Below, in pieces: positions 55,404 to 62,942 of a DNA stretch of 64,000 nucleotides. The notes under the pieces are model-generated. The model was not told the origin of the DNA and searched no databases. It saw nothing but the letters and a program-made list of their open reading frames with translations. Position numbers and translations under genes: made by a program. The stretch comes from Kitasatospora sp. NA04385. GTDB lineage: Bacteria; Actinomycetota; Actinomycetes; Streptomycetales; Streptomycetaceae. Every line of letters begins with the position of its first letter. The first letter of the stretch is position 1. The stretch lies in the NCBI RefSeq assembly GCF_013364235.1, contig NZ_CP054919.1, forward strand, positions 7,427,603-7,491,602, given 5' to 3'.

Positions 55404-56009
55404 TCAACCCGCGGCGGGGAGGCGGCTGTTCAGCACCCGGTCGGCCAGCCCGTAGGCGACGGCCTCCTCGGCGCCGAACACCTTCTCCCGGTCCATGTCC
55501 GCCCGCAGGGTCTCCACCGAGTGGCCGGTGTGCCGGGACAGCACCTCCTCCACCTGGGCCCGGATCCGCAGCACCTCCTTCGCGGCCAGGCTCAGGTCGG
55601 ACACCGTCCCCCGCCGCCCGCCGCTGGCCGGCTGCCCCAGCAGCACCCGGGCGTGCCGCAGCACGGCCCGCCGCCCGGGATCGCCGCCCGCCAGCAGCAC
55701 CGCCGCGGTGGACGCGGCCTGCCCGACGCAGTAGGTGGCGATCGGGCACTGCACGAACGTCATCGCGTCGTAGATCGCCATCAGCGAGGTGAACGACCCG
55801 CCGGGGGAGTTGAGGTAGAGCGCGATCTCCTGCTCCGGGCCCGCGGACTCCAGGTGCAGCAGCTGGGCGATCACCGCGTTGGCCACGCCGTCGTCGATCT
55901 CGGTGCCGAGGAAGACGATCCGCTCGTTGAGCAGCCGGCTGAACACGTCGTACGAGCGCTCGCCCTGCGCGGTCCGCTCGATCACGTAGGGAATCGGGTA
56001 GGAGGCCAT
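55404..56009 (-). CDS. clpP4: ClpP-like protease subunit with degenerate triad (ClpP4 type)
   Basis: 201 residues, normal ClpP length, with conserved LYLNSPGGS and nucleophile Ser100 in VGQAAST. The catalytic His position is Gly125 (ARVLLGQP instead of xMMHQP), and the Asp position aligns with Glu175 (DREKVFGAEEAVAYG). It should therefore be unable to act as a normal serine peptidase alone. It probably forms mixed tetradecamers with the active subunit encoded just upstream. ATG 56009 lies 1 nt after the preceding stop, so translation is coupled. Confidence 0.9.
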   Translation of the reverse strand: MASYPIPYVIERTAQGERSYDVFSRLLNERIVFLGTEIDDGVANAVIAQLLHLESAGPEQEIALYLNSPGGSFTSLMAIYDAMTFVQCPIATYCVGQAASTAAVLLAGGDPGRRAVLRHARVLLGQPASGGRRGTVSDLSLAAKEVLRIRAQVEEVLSRHTGHSVETLRADMDREKVFGAEEAVAYGLADRVLNSRLPAAG

Positions 56010-56010
56010 G

Positions 56011-56649
56011 TCACAGCCCCGCCCGTCGCCGCGACGCGCCGCTGCCGACCTCGGCCAGCGACTCCAGCACCCGGTCGACCATCCCGTACTCGCGGGCCTG
56101 CTCCGCCGTGAACCAGCGGTCCCGGTCGCCGTCCCGGGCGATGGTCTCCCGGCTCTGCCCGGTGTGCTCCGCGGTGATCCGCTCGATCGCCCGCTTGGTG
56201 TACTCCAGGTTCTCCGCCTGGATCTCGATGTCGGAGGCCGTGCCGCCGATCCCCGCCGAGGGCTGGTGCATCATGATCCGCGCGTTCGGCAGCGCGAACC
56301 GCTTGCCCGCCGCGCCCACCGTCAGCAGGAACTGCCCCATGCTGGCGGCGAACCCCATCGCCAGGGTCGACACGTCGTTCGGGATCAGCCGCATGGTGTC
56401 GTAGATGGCCAGCCCCGCCGTCACCGAGCCGCCCGGGCTGTTGATGTACAGGCTGATGTCGGTGCCCGGGTCCTCCGCCGAGAGCAGCAGCAGCTGCGTG
56501 CAGACCCGGTTCGCCGACACGTCGTCGACCTGGGTGCCGAGCAGGACGATCCGGCGGGCCAGCAGCAGCGCCGCCAGGTGGTCGTCGAACGGGCTGGGCG
56601 GGGTTTCGCCGTCCTCCGCCCGGGGGCGGAGCGTGCTGAGTGGAGTCAT
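56011..56649 (-). CDS. clpP3: ClpP protease subunit, intact triad (ClpP3 type)
   Basis: 212 residues. Full ClpP with LYINSPGGSVTAGLAIYD, nucleophile Ser103 (GFAASMGQ), His128 (NARIMMHQP) and Asp177 (DRDRWFTAEQAREYG). It forms the proteolytic core that works with Clp ATPases on folded or tagged proteins. In streptomycetes the ClpP3P4 pair is silent unless ClpP1P2 is lost and PopR accumulates. ATG 56649 is followed by a 20-residue leader-like N terminus. It is the first gene of the pair; two abutting PopR-type boxes lie at 56726-56755. Confidence 0.92.
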   Translation of the reverse strand: MTPLSTLRPRAEDGETPPSPFDDHLAALLLARRIVLLGTQVDDVSANRVCTQLLLLSAEDPGTDISLYINSPGGSVTAGLAIYDTMRLIPNDVSTLAMGFAASMGQFLLTVGAAGKRFALPNARIMMHQPSAGIGGTASDIEIQAENLEYTKRAIERITAEHTGQSRETIARDGDRDRWFTAEQAREYGMVDRVLESLAEVGSGASRRRAGL

Positions 56650-56725
56650 CGGTTCTCCCGGAAGTGGGGTGACGTCGGGTCGGTCACCCCACTGTTGCCC
56701 CCCGGCACCCGCCTCCGGACGTTTC

Positions 56726-56755
56726 TCTGCCCGCCGCAGATTCGCTGCGGGCAGA
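56726..56755 (-). promoter_or_regulatory. tandem PopR-type boxes upstream of clpP3
   Basis: TCTGCC-CGC-CGCAGA at 56726-56740 (one mismatch) abuts a weaker second box ending GGCAGA at 56755. Together they also form a long imperfect palindrome with CTCTGCCCGC and GCGGGCAGAG arms. Confidence 0.7.
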
Positions 56756-56813
56756 GCGGCCCCCGCCCCCGCCCCTCCGGCACCGGCGGCCCGGCCCGGG
56801 TGGTGAACCGCCG

Positions 56814-57209
56814 TCAGGTCGCGGCGCTTCGGCCGCCGGTCGGCGCCGTCGTGGCGTAGAAGCGGCGCTGGGCGGGCCACATCGCGGCGGTCACGGCCGT
56901 CCCCGCCAGGAGGGCGACCAGGGCGCAGCCCCACATCGGCCAGCGGGTGGCCAGGTGCAGCGGGGCACCGGCGGTGAGGGCGAGGAAGAGCGACCCGAGG
57001 ACGCCGACGAAGCACCCGAACGCCAGGTTCTGGTGGCGGCGCGGCCAGGTCGCCCGCCGGAAGCCCAGCGCCGGAATCCACCACGCGTAGAGCACCGCGC
57101 CCTCGACCAGGCCCCAGCCCGCTCCCGAGCCGACGGCGACCAGGGCGGCGAGGAACAGCGGCCAGAGCAGGAGGACGGCGCGGCGCCCGATCAGGGCCAG
57201 GATCTTCAC
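56814..57209 (-). CDS. multi-pass membrane protein of unknown function
   Basis: 131 residues with about four hydrophobic helices (residues 10-30, 33-52, 66-82, 90-112) and a C-terminal basic tail. No family is recognised. The GTG at 57209 is chosen over a longer TTG start at 57245 because GTCGGGAG lies upstream and the intervening residues are polar. It sits upstream of clpP3 on the same strand, but the PopR boxes between them argue for a separate unit. Confidence 0.65.
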   Translation of the reverse strand: MKILALIGRRAVLLLWPLFLAALVAVGSGAGWGLVEGAVLYAWWIPALGFRRATWPRRHQNLAFGCFVGVLGSLFLALTAGAPLHLATRWPMWGCALVALLAGTAVTAAMWPAQRRFYATTAPTGGRSAAT

Positions 57210-57296
57210 CCGCAGATGCTCCCGACGGAGGGCTCCCGCCGTCAAGGGCCCGGCCGCGCGGGGAAGCCCGGACCGGCCGTGCCGCTACCCGAGCCG

Positions 57297-59178
57297 CTAC
57301 CCGGTCCGGACGCCGGGCGCGGCCTCGGGGCGGCGGGGTGCGGGCGGGGCCGGGCGGTGGCGGTGGTCGGGGTGGGGGAGCCGGTCGGCCAGGCGGTGCA
57401 GGTGGTGGCGGGTGGTGTCGAAGTGGCGGTGGTCGGCGGGGGTGAGCGGGAGGACGGCGTCGACCGTGCGTTCGACCTCCTCGGCCAGGGCGGCCCAGCG
57501 GGCGGTCGAGGACTGGCGCCAGGGGGGTTCCCGGCGGGCGCGGTCGAGTTCGGCCCGCGCCGCGGCGAGGTGCAGGTGGGGGGTCGGGGCGGTGCGGGGA
57601 CGGTGCGGGGTCAGGGCGAGGGTGGCCTGCTCGACGGCGGCGGCCAGGCGGCGGGCCACGGCGAGCTGGCGGTGGTGCGGGGCGAGCAGTTCGCCGGCGA
57701 GGACGGCGGACAGGCAGCCGATCGCGCAGCAGGCCAGGTTGGGCAGCAGCAGCGGGAGACCGGGGTCACCGGCGATCTGGGTGACCATCAGCACCACGGT
57801 GGCCAGGGCCGCCGCCTGGTAGAGGTAGCCGGTGCCGGAGAGCGCCGGGACCAGCCCGGCGGCCAGGGCGAGGACGGCCAGCAGCGCCCAGCCGGGGCCG
57901 CCGCAGGCCAGGACCAGGCCGCTGCAGAGCAGCCCGAGTGCCGTCCCGCAGAACCGTTCCAGCGCACGGCCGGTGACCGGGCCGATGTCCGGACGGCAGA
58001 CGAAGGTCACGTTCAGCACCGCCCAGTACGGGTGCGGCAGGCCGAGGGCCGTGGCCGCCGTGCCCGCCAGCAGCAGGGCCAGGCCGACGCGCAGACCGCA
58101 CAGCCAGGACTGCGGGTCGGCCAGCACCGCTCGGGCCACCGCCCGCCGCCGCCCCGCCCGCCAGTCACCCGGCCCGGCCGGAGCCGCATCCGGCGCCGTA
58201 CCCGTATCCGGCGCCGCACCGGCGGCACCCCGGCCGTGGACCGGGCCGCGGACCGGGCGGGCGCCCCGGAACGATCGCCGCCCGCGCCGCCCGCGCCAGC
58301 CGGGCGTCCAGCGGGCCGGGCCCGGACGGCCACGGTGCGTCCAGCGGCGGGCGGTTCGCCGCGACGCGCTCCGCCTCGGCGCGCAGCCGCCCGCGCAGCG
58401 CGCCGTCGGAGGGCAGCGCCCGGGCCCCGGCCGAGCAGGCCGTCTCGGCGAGCGCCAGCAGCCCGGGCAGGTGCCGGGCCAGCAGCGCGCTGCCGCCGAC
58501 CGCGCCGGTGTGCCGGGCCCGCTCCAGCGCGTCGTGCAGCCCGCGCCGCCGCGCGGTCCCGGCCGGTCCCGCCGCGTCCGGTTCGAGCACCGCCGCACAG
58601 CCGGTCAGGCACTGGGCCAGCAGCGCCCGTTCGGCCCGGCCCCGGAAGAACGGGCGTCCGGCCAGGGCCAGCGCCACCACCGACAGCCCGCCCAGCAGCA
58701 TCAGCGCGGGCGGCCGCCAGAGCGGGCCGGGCAGCGGCAGGTCCAGCGCCACCTGGGCGTCCATCAGCAGGATCATCGCGCCCAGCGAGCCCTCCGGGCT
58801 CAGGCAGGCCAGCACCCCCGCGACCACCCCCAGCCCGGGCAGCAGGTACGGCGCGGCGGGGCCGCCCTCGGCCGCCAGGGTCGCGAACGCCCCGGCCATG
58901 CCCAGCAGTTGGGGCAGCAGCATGGTGACCGCCCGGTGCCGGTAGGCGGTGGCCACGTCGGTCAGCACCGCCGAGAGCGCGCCCAGCGCGACCATCACCC
59001 CCTCGGCGGGCCGTCCGAGCAGCAGACCGGCACCGGCCGGCGCGGTCACCGCCAGCAGCGAGCGCCAGGCCGCGGCGGAGACGGCGGGGCGCCGCCGGGG
59101 GGCGCAGGTCTGCCGCACCCAGCGCAGCAGCGAACCGGACCGGAGCGTGCGGTGACGCCCGTGTCGAAGAGTTGACAT
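57297..59178 (-). pseudogene. FUSC-family inner-membrane protein, frameshifted
   Basis: Two halves in different frames. The first, from ATG 59178 to a stop at 58165, encodes residues 1-337 with the N-terminal FUSC bundle (RSLLAVTAPAGAGLLLGRPAEG, RHRAVTMLLPQLLGMAGAFATLA). The second covers about 58290 to 57297 and holds the second FUSC domain (LCGLRVGLALLLAGTAATALGLPHPYWAVLNVTFVCRPD, GRALERFCGTALGLL) and a Pro/His-rich tail. Joined by removing one base near 58200-58290 they give a normal protein of about 620 residues, related to aromatic-acid/fusaric-acid efflux proteins. Overlapping low-complexity coding makes the exact break unclear. It could also be two genes, but the second half lacks a good start. 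Confidence 0.75.
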
Positions 59179-59428
59179 GCCGTCCATGCAAGGCGAGGCC
59201 CCGCCGCGACCGGCCCGACGACGCTGCGGCCGTGCGCCGCCTGGGGGCGGGATTTCGCTTGGCCGGGGGAGCGGGCGTGACCTTCCGGCGTCCCCCGAAC
59301 GGAGTGCGTAACCCCGGCGGCCGGAGCCGGGCGCGCCGCTCCGGGGAGGGACGGGTGGGCCACGAACGGGTGATCCCGGGGCGGTTCGGCCGCGGTCGGG
59401 GCCGTGGGGATGGAGGGTGGGACGGTCC

Positions 59429-59445
59429 GTGCGTAGAAGACGCAC
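59429..59445. promoter_or_regulatory. palindrome just upstream of the MBL hydrolase gene
   Basis: GTGCGT-AGAAG-ACGCAC, perfect 6-bp arms with 5-bp spacer, ending 17 bp before the start codon. It may be an operator or a hairpin near the ribosome site. Confidence 0.45.
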
Positions 59446-59462
59446 AGCACGTTGGAGGTTCC

Positions 59463-60281
59463 ATGCGTCTGGTCTCTAGTGGCCGGCTCCACGCCACGTT
59501 CGAGTTCGGTGATCTGCAGGTGGTGTCGTTGCGGGACGGGTACATCGACATGCCGCCGACCCGCCTGCGCGGGGAGGACGGGCGGGTGCTCGACGTGCTC
59601 CCGGCCGCCGTTCCGCTGGCGGGCGAGAACCTGCGGCTGTCGGTGAACGCCTTCTTCGTCACCGACGGCACGTGGTCGCTCCTGATCGACACCGGTGCGT
59701 CGAACGTCTGGCACGACCCGACGATGGGCCTGCTCCACGAGGCGTTCGAGGAGGCGGGGATCGACCGGGGCTACATCACCGACGTGGCCATCACCCACCG
59801 GCACGAGGACCACGTCAGCGGGCTGATCGCGCCGGACGGTTCGGAGGCGTTCGGCAAGCTCGAACGGGTGTGGATCGGCGCGGCCGACGCGTCCGTGTTC
59901 ACCGGTCGGCTGGAGCCGATCCGCGACCGGGTGGTGCCGGTGTCGGAGGAGGTCGCGATCAACGGGTGGGCGACCGCGCTCCCCGCGCCCGGCCACACGC
60001 CCGGGCACACCGTCTACGACATCAGCAGCGGTGGCGGGCACCTGCTGGTGTGGGGCGACACCGTCCACGTGCCGACGCTGCAGTTCGACCGGCCGGAGGT
60101 GTCCTGGGAGCTCGACGGCGACCAGCCCCGGGCCCGGGCCGCGCGGGCGGGCCTGCTCGAACGGCTGGCGCGGCCGGACCACTTCGTGGCCGGGGCGCAC
60201 CTGGACTCCCCCGGCATCGCCCGGGTGAGCCCGGCCGGCACCGGCTACGCGCTGGAGTACCTGGCGGCGCCGATCGGCTGA
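59463..60281 (+). CDS. MBL-fold metallohydrolase
   Basis: 272 residues. The metallo-beta-lactamase motif is VAITHRHEDHVSG (His112, His114, Asp116, His117), followed by ALPAPGHTPGHTVYD and a late His (VAGAHLDSPG). The family includes lactonases, glyoxalases and quinolone-type hydrolases; the N-terminal region resembles quorum-quenching-type or general MBL proteins, so substrate is open. GGAGGT lies 4 nt before ATG 59463. An inverted repeat sits just upstream. A very long terminator hairpin separates it from the convergent FMN reductase. Confidence 0.87.
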   Translation: MRLVSSGRLHATFEFGDLQVVSLRDGYIDMPPTRLRGEDGRVLDVLPAAVPLAGENLRLSVNAFFVTDGTWSLLIDTGASNVWHDPTMGLLHEAFEEAGIDRGYITDVAITHRHEDHVSGLIAPDGSEAFGKLERVWIGAADASVFTGRLEPIRDRVVPVSEEVAINGWATALPAPGHTPGHTVYDISSGGGHLLVWGDTVHVPTLQFDRPEVSWELDGDQPRARAARAGLLERLARPDHFVAGAHLDSPGIARVSPAGTGYALEYLAAPIG

Positions 60282-60318
60282 CCCGACCGGCCGCGCCGGA
60301 GCGCGCGGCGGCCCGGCA

Positions 60319-60385
60319 CCGACGGCCGGGGACGGGTGCCCCGCGGAACGACGGGTTCCGGGGGCCGCCCGTCCCCGGCCGTCGG
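60319..60385. terminator. large bidirectional terminator
   Basis: An 18-bp perfect stem: 60319-60336 pairs with 60368-60385. The 31-nt loop contains a second stem, CGGAAC/GTTCCG. It lies between convergent gene ends. Confidence 0.8.
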
Positions 60386-60432
60386 CGGACCCGCCGCTGA
60401 CGGGGACAGCGGCGGGGGCTGGTGGCCGGGGC

Positions 60433-61026
60433 TCAGCGCAGGCTCTCGGCCGGGGCCCCGGCGAGCACCCGCCGGGTGGCGAAGTCGACGACCTGGGCGG
60501 CGATCTCCTCCAGTTGGGCCTGGACGCGGTCGTCCTTGCAGTCCCCGGCGGGCGAGAAGCGGGTCGTCGAGGTGTTGATGGCGGCGCCCAGCGGGGTGGG
60601 CCAGCCGCGCAGGGCGTGGGTGACGTCGCGCAGGGCGGCCAGGGTGGAGGCGGCGCCCTGCCAGCCGTTGGCGACGGCCACGCATCCGACGGCCCGTTCG
60701 CTGAAGTAGGGCCGGTCGCCCTCGCGCAGTTCCTCGACGTGGTCGAGGGCGTTCTTGACCAGGCCGGAGATGCCGCCGTGGTAGGCGGGGCTGGCCAGCA
60801 CGAGGCCGTCCGCGCCGGAGATGGCGGACAGCAGCCGGCTGGCCTGCGGGGTGGTGGTGCCGCTGCGCGGGTCGTACATCGGCATGGCCAGTGCGGGGCC
60901 CGCGATCAGCTGCACCGACGCGCCGCGTCTCTGTGCCGCGTCCAGGACGATCCGCAGGGCCTGTTCGGCGGTGGACCCGGGCCGGCTCGAACCGCCGACA
61001 CCGACCACGTTCACGATCCGGTGCAC
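60433..61026 (-). CDS. NADPH-dependent FMN reductase-like flavoprotein
   Basis: 197 residues with the flavodoxin-like fold of NAD(P)H:FMN/quinone reductases: VVGVGGSSRPGSTAEQAL (FMN phosphate loop), SPAYHGGISGLVKNALDH and VANGWQGAASTLAALR. It could supply FMNH2 or reduce quinones/azo compounds. GTG 61026 is well supported by GAAGGAGG upstream. It follows the DHA2-type exporter on the same strand, but a long inverted repeat at 61148-61201 separates them. Confidence 0.88.
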   Translation of the reverse strand: MHRIVNVVGVGGSSRPGSTAEQALRIVLDAAQRRGASVQLIAGPALAMPMYDPRSGTTTPQASRLLSAISGADGLVLASPAYHGGISGLVKNALDHVEELREGDRPYFSERAVGCVAVANGWQGAASTLAALRDVTHALRGWPTPLGAAINTSTTRFSPAGDCKDDRVQAQLEEIAAQVVDFATRRVLAGAPAESLR

Positions 61027-61147
61027 TGGTGGCGCCTCCTTCTCTTTTCGGGGATCTGGGGTGTTCGCGGTGCGGGTTGCGGTAGCGGGCGGACGGGCGG
61101 GCAGACGGACGGGACGGGCTGACGGGTCGTCGGGTCGTCGGGCGGAA

Positions 61148-61201
61148 GCAGAAGGTGATCCCACCCGCGCTCGGTGCACACGGAGTGGAACCACCTTCTG
61201 C
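61148..61201. repeat. inverted repeat between the exporter and reductase genes
   Basis: GCAGAAGGTG (61148-61157) and CACCTTCTGC (61192-61201), perfect, 34 nt apart. The position after the exporter stop suggests a terminator or processing hairpin; operator use is also possible. Confidence 0.55.
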
Positions 61202-61213
61202 CGCCCGTTCACG

Positions 61214-62683
61214 TCACACGGCGGACGCCACGCCGTCCTGGAGCTCGGGCTCCTCGGCGGCCGGGGCCGCGGGCGGACGCCTGAAGTTCAGCACGACGAG
61301 CATGATCAGCACGATGCCGGCGGCGGTGGCCCACATGGCGGTGCGCACCCCGTCGGAGGTGGCCACCCGCAGGGCCTCGCCGGTCAGTCCCTCGTGACCG
61401 GAGTTGGCGATCGCCACCAGGACGGCGAGGCCGACCGCGGCGCCGACCTGCTGGCCGGTGGCGGCGACGCCGGAGGCGATGCCCTGGTCCTCGGCCGCGA
61501 CGCCCGTGGTGGCCGCGGCGTACATGGCGGTGAAGATGGTGCCCTGGCCGAGGCTCAGGATCAGGACGCCCGGGACGAGTTGCAGGTAGCTGCCGCCGGG
61601 CGAGACGGAGAAGGCGAAGGCGATGGTGCCGATCAGGCCCAGCACCAGGGCGCCGAACAGCGTGGCCCGCACGCCGAAGCGGGTGGCCAGCTTTCCGCCG
61701 GACAGGTTGCCGATGAGCACTCCGACGCACGGCAGCAGGAAGGCGATGCCGCTCTTGGTGGCGGAGTACCCGTGCACGCTCTGGAAGTACAGGGTGAAGA
61801 AGTAGGGCAGCGCGCCGAAGGTCCCCATGAAGATGAAGGTGACCACGGTGCCGGTGCTCAGGTTGCGGTTGCGGAACAGGCGCAGCGGCAGCAGCGGGTC
61901 GGGGCCGCGGCCCTCGATGGTGAAGAAGACCGCGAGGATGACCACGGCGATCGCCGCGGTGATCAGGATGGTGGGGGAGGTCCAGCCGGACTCCGGGCCC
62001 TGGACGAGGGTGAAGACCAGCAGGGTCGATCCGACGGTGGCGGTGAGCGCACCGGGCAGGTCGAACTTGCGGCCGCCGAGGCTCTGGGGGGTGTCCTTGG
62101 GGATGATGGCGAAGGCGAGCAGCATGGCGCCGCCGGCCAGCGGGACGTTGGCGAAGAAGATCGACGCCCAGCCGAAGGCGCCGGTCAGGACGCCGCCGAG
62201 CAGGGAGCCGAGGATCATGCCGCTGCCGCCGGCCCCGCCCCAGATGGCCAGCGCGCGGTTGCGCTCGGGGCCCTCGGCGAAGGTGGTGGTGACCAGCGAG
62301 AGGGTCGACGGGGCGAGGAAGGCGCCGCCGATGCCCTGGACCGCGCGGGCCACGATCAGCGTGGTGGGGTCGCCGGCCAGCGCTCCGGCCAGCGAGGAGA
62401 CCGCGTAGAGGAACAGGCCGAAGGTGAACATCCGGCGGCGGCCGAAGAGGTCGGCGGCGCGGCCGCCGAGCAGCAGGAAGCCGCCGAAGGCGACGGCGTA
62501 GGCGCTGACGACCCACTGGAGGGTCTGCGCGGAGAAGCCGACGCCGGTCCGGATCTCCGGCAGGGCGACGAAGACGATGCTGTAGTCAACAGCGTAGATG
62601 CACTGGGCGAAAGCCAGCAGTGCCAGGATCAAGCCGAGGCGTCGGCGAGGCGGCGCTCCGGCGCCGGCGACTGCAGAAGGCAT
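61214..62683 (-). CDS. DHA2-family MFS drug exporter (EmrB/QacA-like)
   Basis: 489 residues with about 14 membrane helices. Motif A is GGRAADLFGRRRMFTFG, and motif C lies in WGGAGGSGMILGSLLGGVLTGAFGWASIFFANVP, both diagnostic of 14-helix drug:proton antiporters. The membrane-embedded acidic residues YAVDYSIVF (helix 1) fit multidrug export. ATG 62683 is the start. It lies between an S9-type peptidase gene and an FMN reductase on the same strand, which could be a small biosynthesis or detoxification unit. Confidence 0.9.
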   Translation of the reverse strand: MPSAVAGAGAPPRRRLGLILALLAFAQCIYAVDYSIVFVALPEIRTGVGFSAQTLQWVVSAYAVAFGGFLLLGGRAADLFGRRRMFTFGLFLYAVSSLAGALAGDPTTLIVARAVQGIGGAFLAPSTLSLVTTTFAEGPERNRALAIWGGAGGSGMILGSLLGGVLTGAFGWASIFFANVPLAGGAMLLAFAIIPKDTPQSLGGRKFDLPGALTATVGSTLLVFTLVQGPESGWTSPTILITAAIAVVILAVFFTIEGRGPDPLLPLRLFRNRNLSTGTVVTFIFMGTFGALPYFFTLYFQSVHGYSATKSGIAFLLPCVGVLIGNLSGGKLATRFGVRATLFGALVLGLIGTIAFAFSVSPGGSYLQLVPGVLILSLGQGTIFTAMYAAATTGVAAEDQGIASGVAATGQQVGAAVGLAVLVAIANSGHEGLTGEALRVATSDGVRTAMWATAAGIVLIMLVVLNFRRPPAAPAAEEPELQDGVASAV

Positions 62684-62721
62684 GGGATGTGCCTGTCCCT
62701 TCCGGGTTCTTCGAGTACTGG

Positions 62722-62838
62722 TCAGTGGTGCGGGGGGTGCGACGGGCCGGTGCCGGTCGGCGGGGCCGCGCTCGTGCTGCCCCGGCCGGTCGGGCCGGGC
62801 CGGGAGGCGGCCGGTGCGGTGTGCGCGATCTGTCTCAT
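62722..62838 (-). CDS. possible 38-residue peptide ORF
   Basis: ATG 62838 opens a 38-residue frame (MRQIAHTAPAASRPGPTGRG at the start, ending in HPPHH). A weak GAAAG lies about 12 nt upstream. It sits between the S9 peptidase and exporter genes, so a small peptide substrate is conceivable. No family match is recognised and it may be noise. Confidence 0.25.
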   Translation of the reverse strand: MRQIAHTAPAASRPGPTGRGSTSAAPPTGTGPSHPPHH

Positions 62839-62942
62839 GGGCGTGCTTTCGGTGATGGGTGCGGGCAGCCCGGTCGGCTGCCCGGGACGGCTCGGTGTCC
62901 GGACGGGCGGCGGTGTCCGCCGGCCGTCGTCCTGCCGTTCCG

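Noticed and set aside
58165..58290. Programmed frameshift in the FUSC gene
   Set aside because: No slippery heptamer or pseudoknot signal was recognised; a sequencing or mutational change is simpler.
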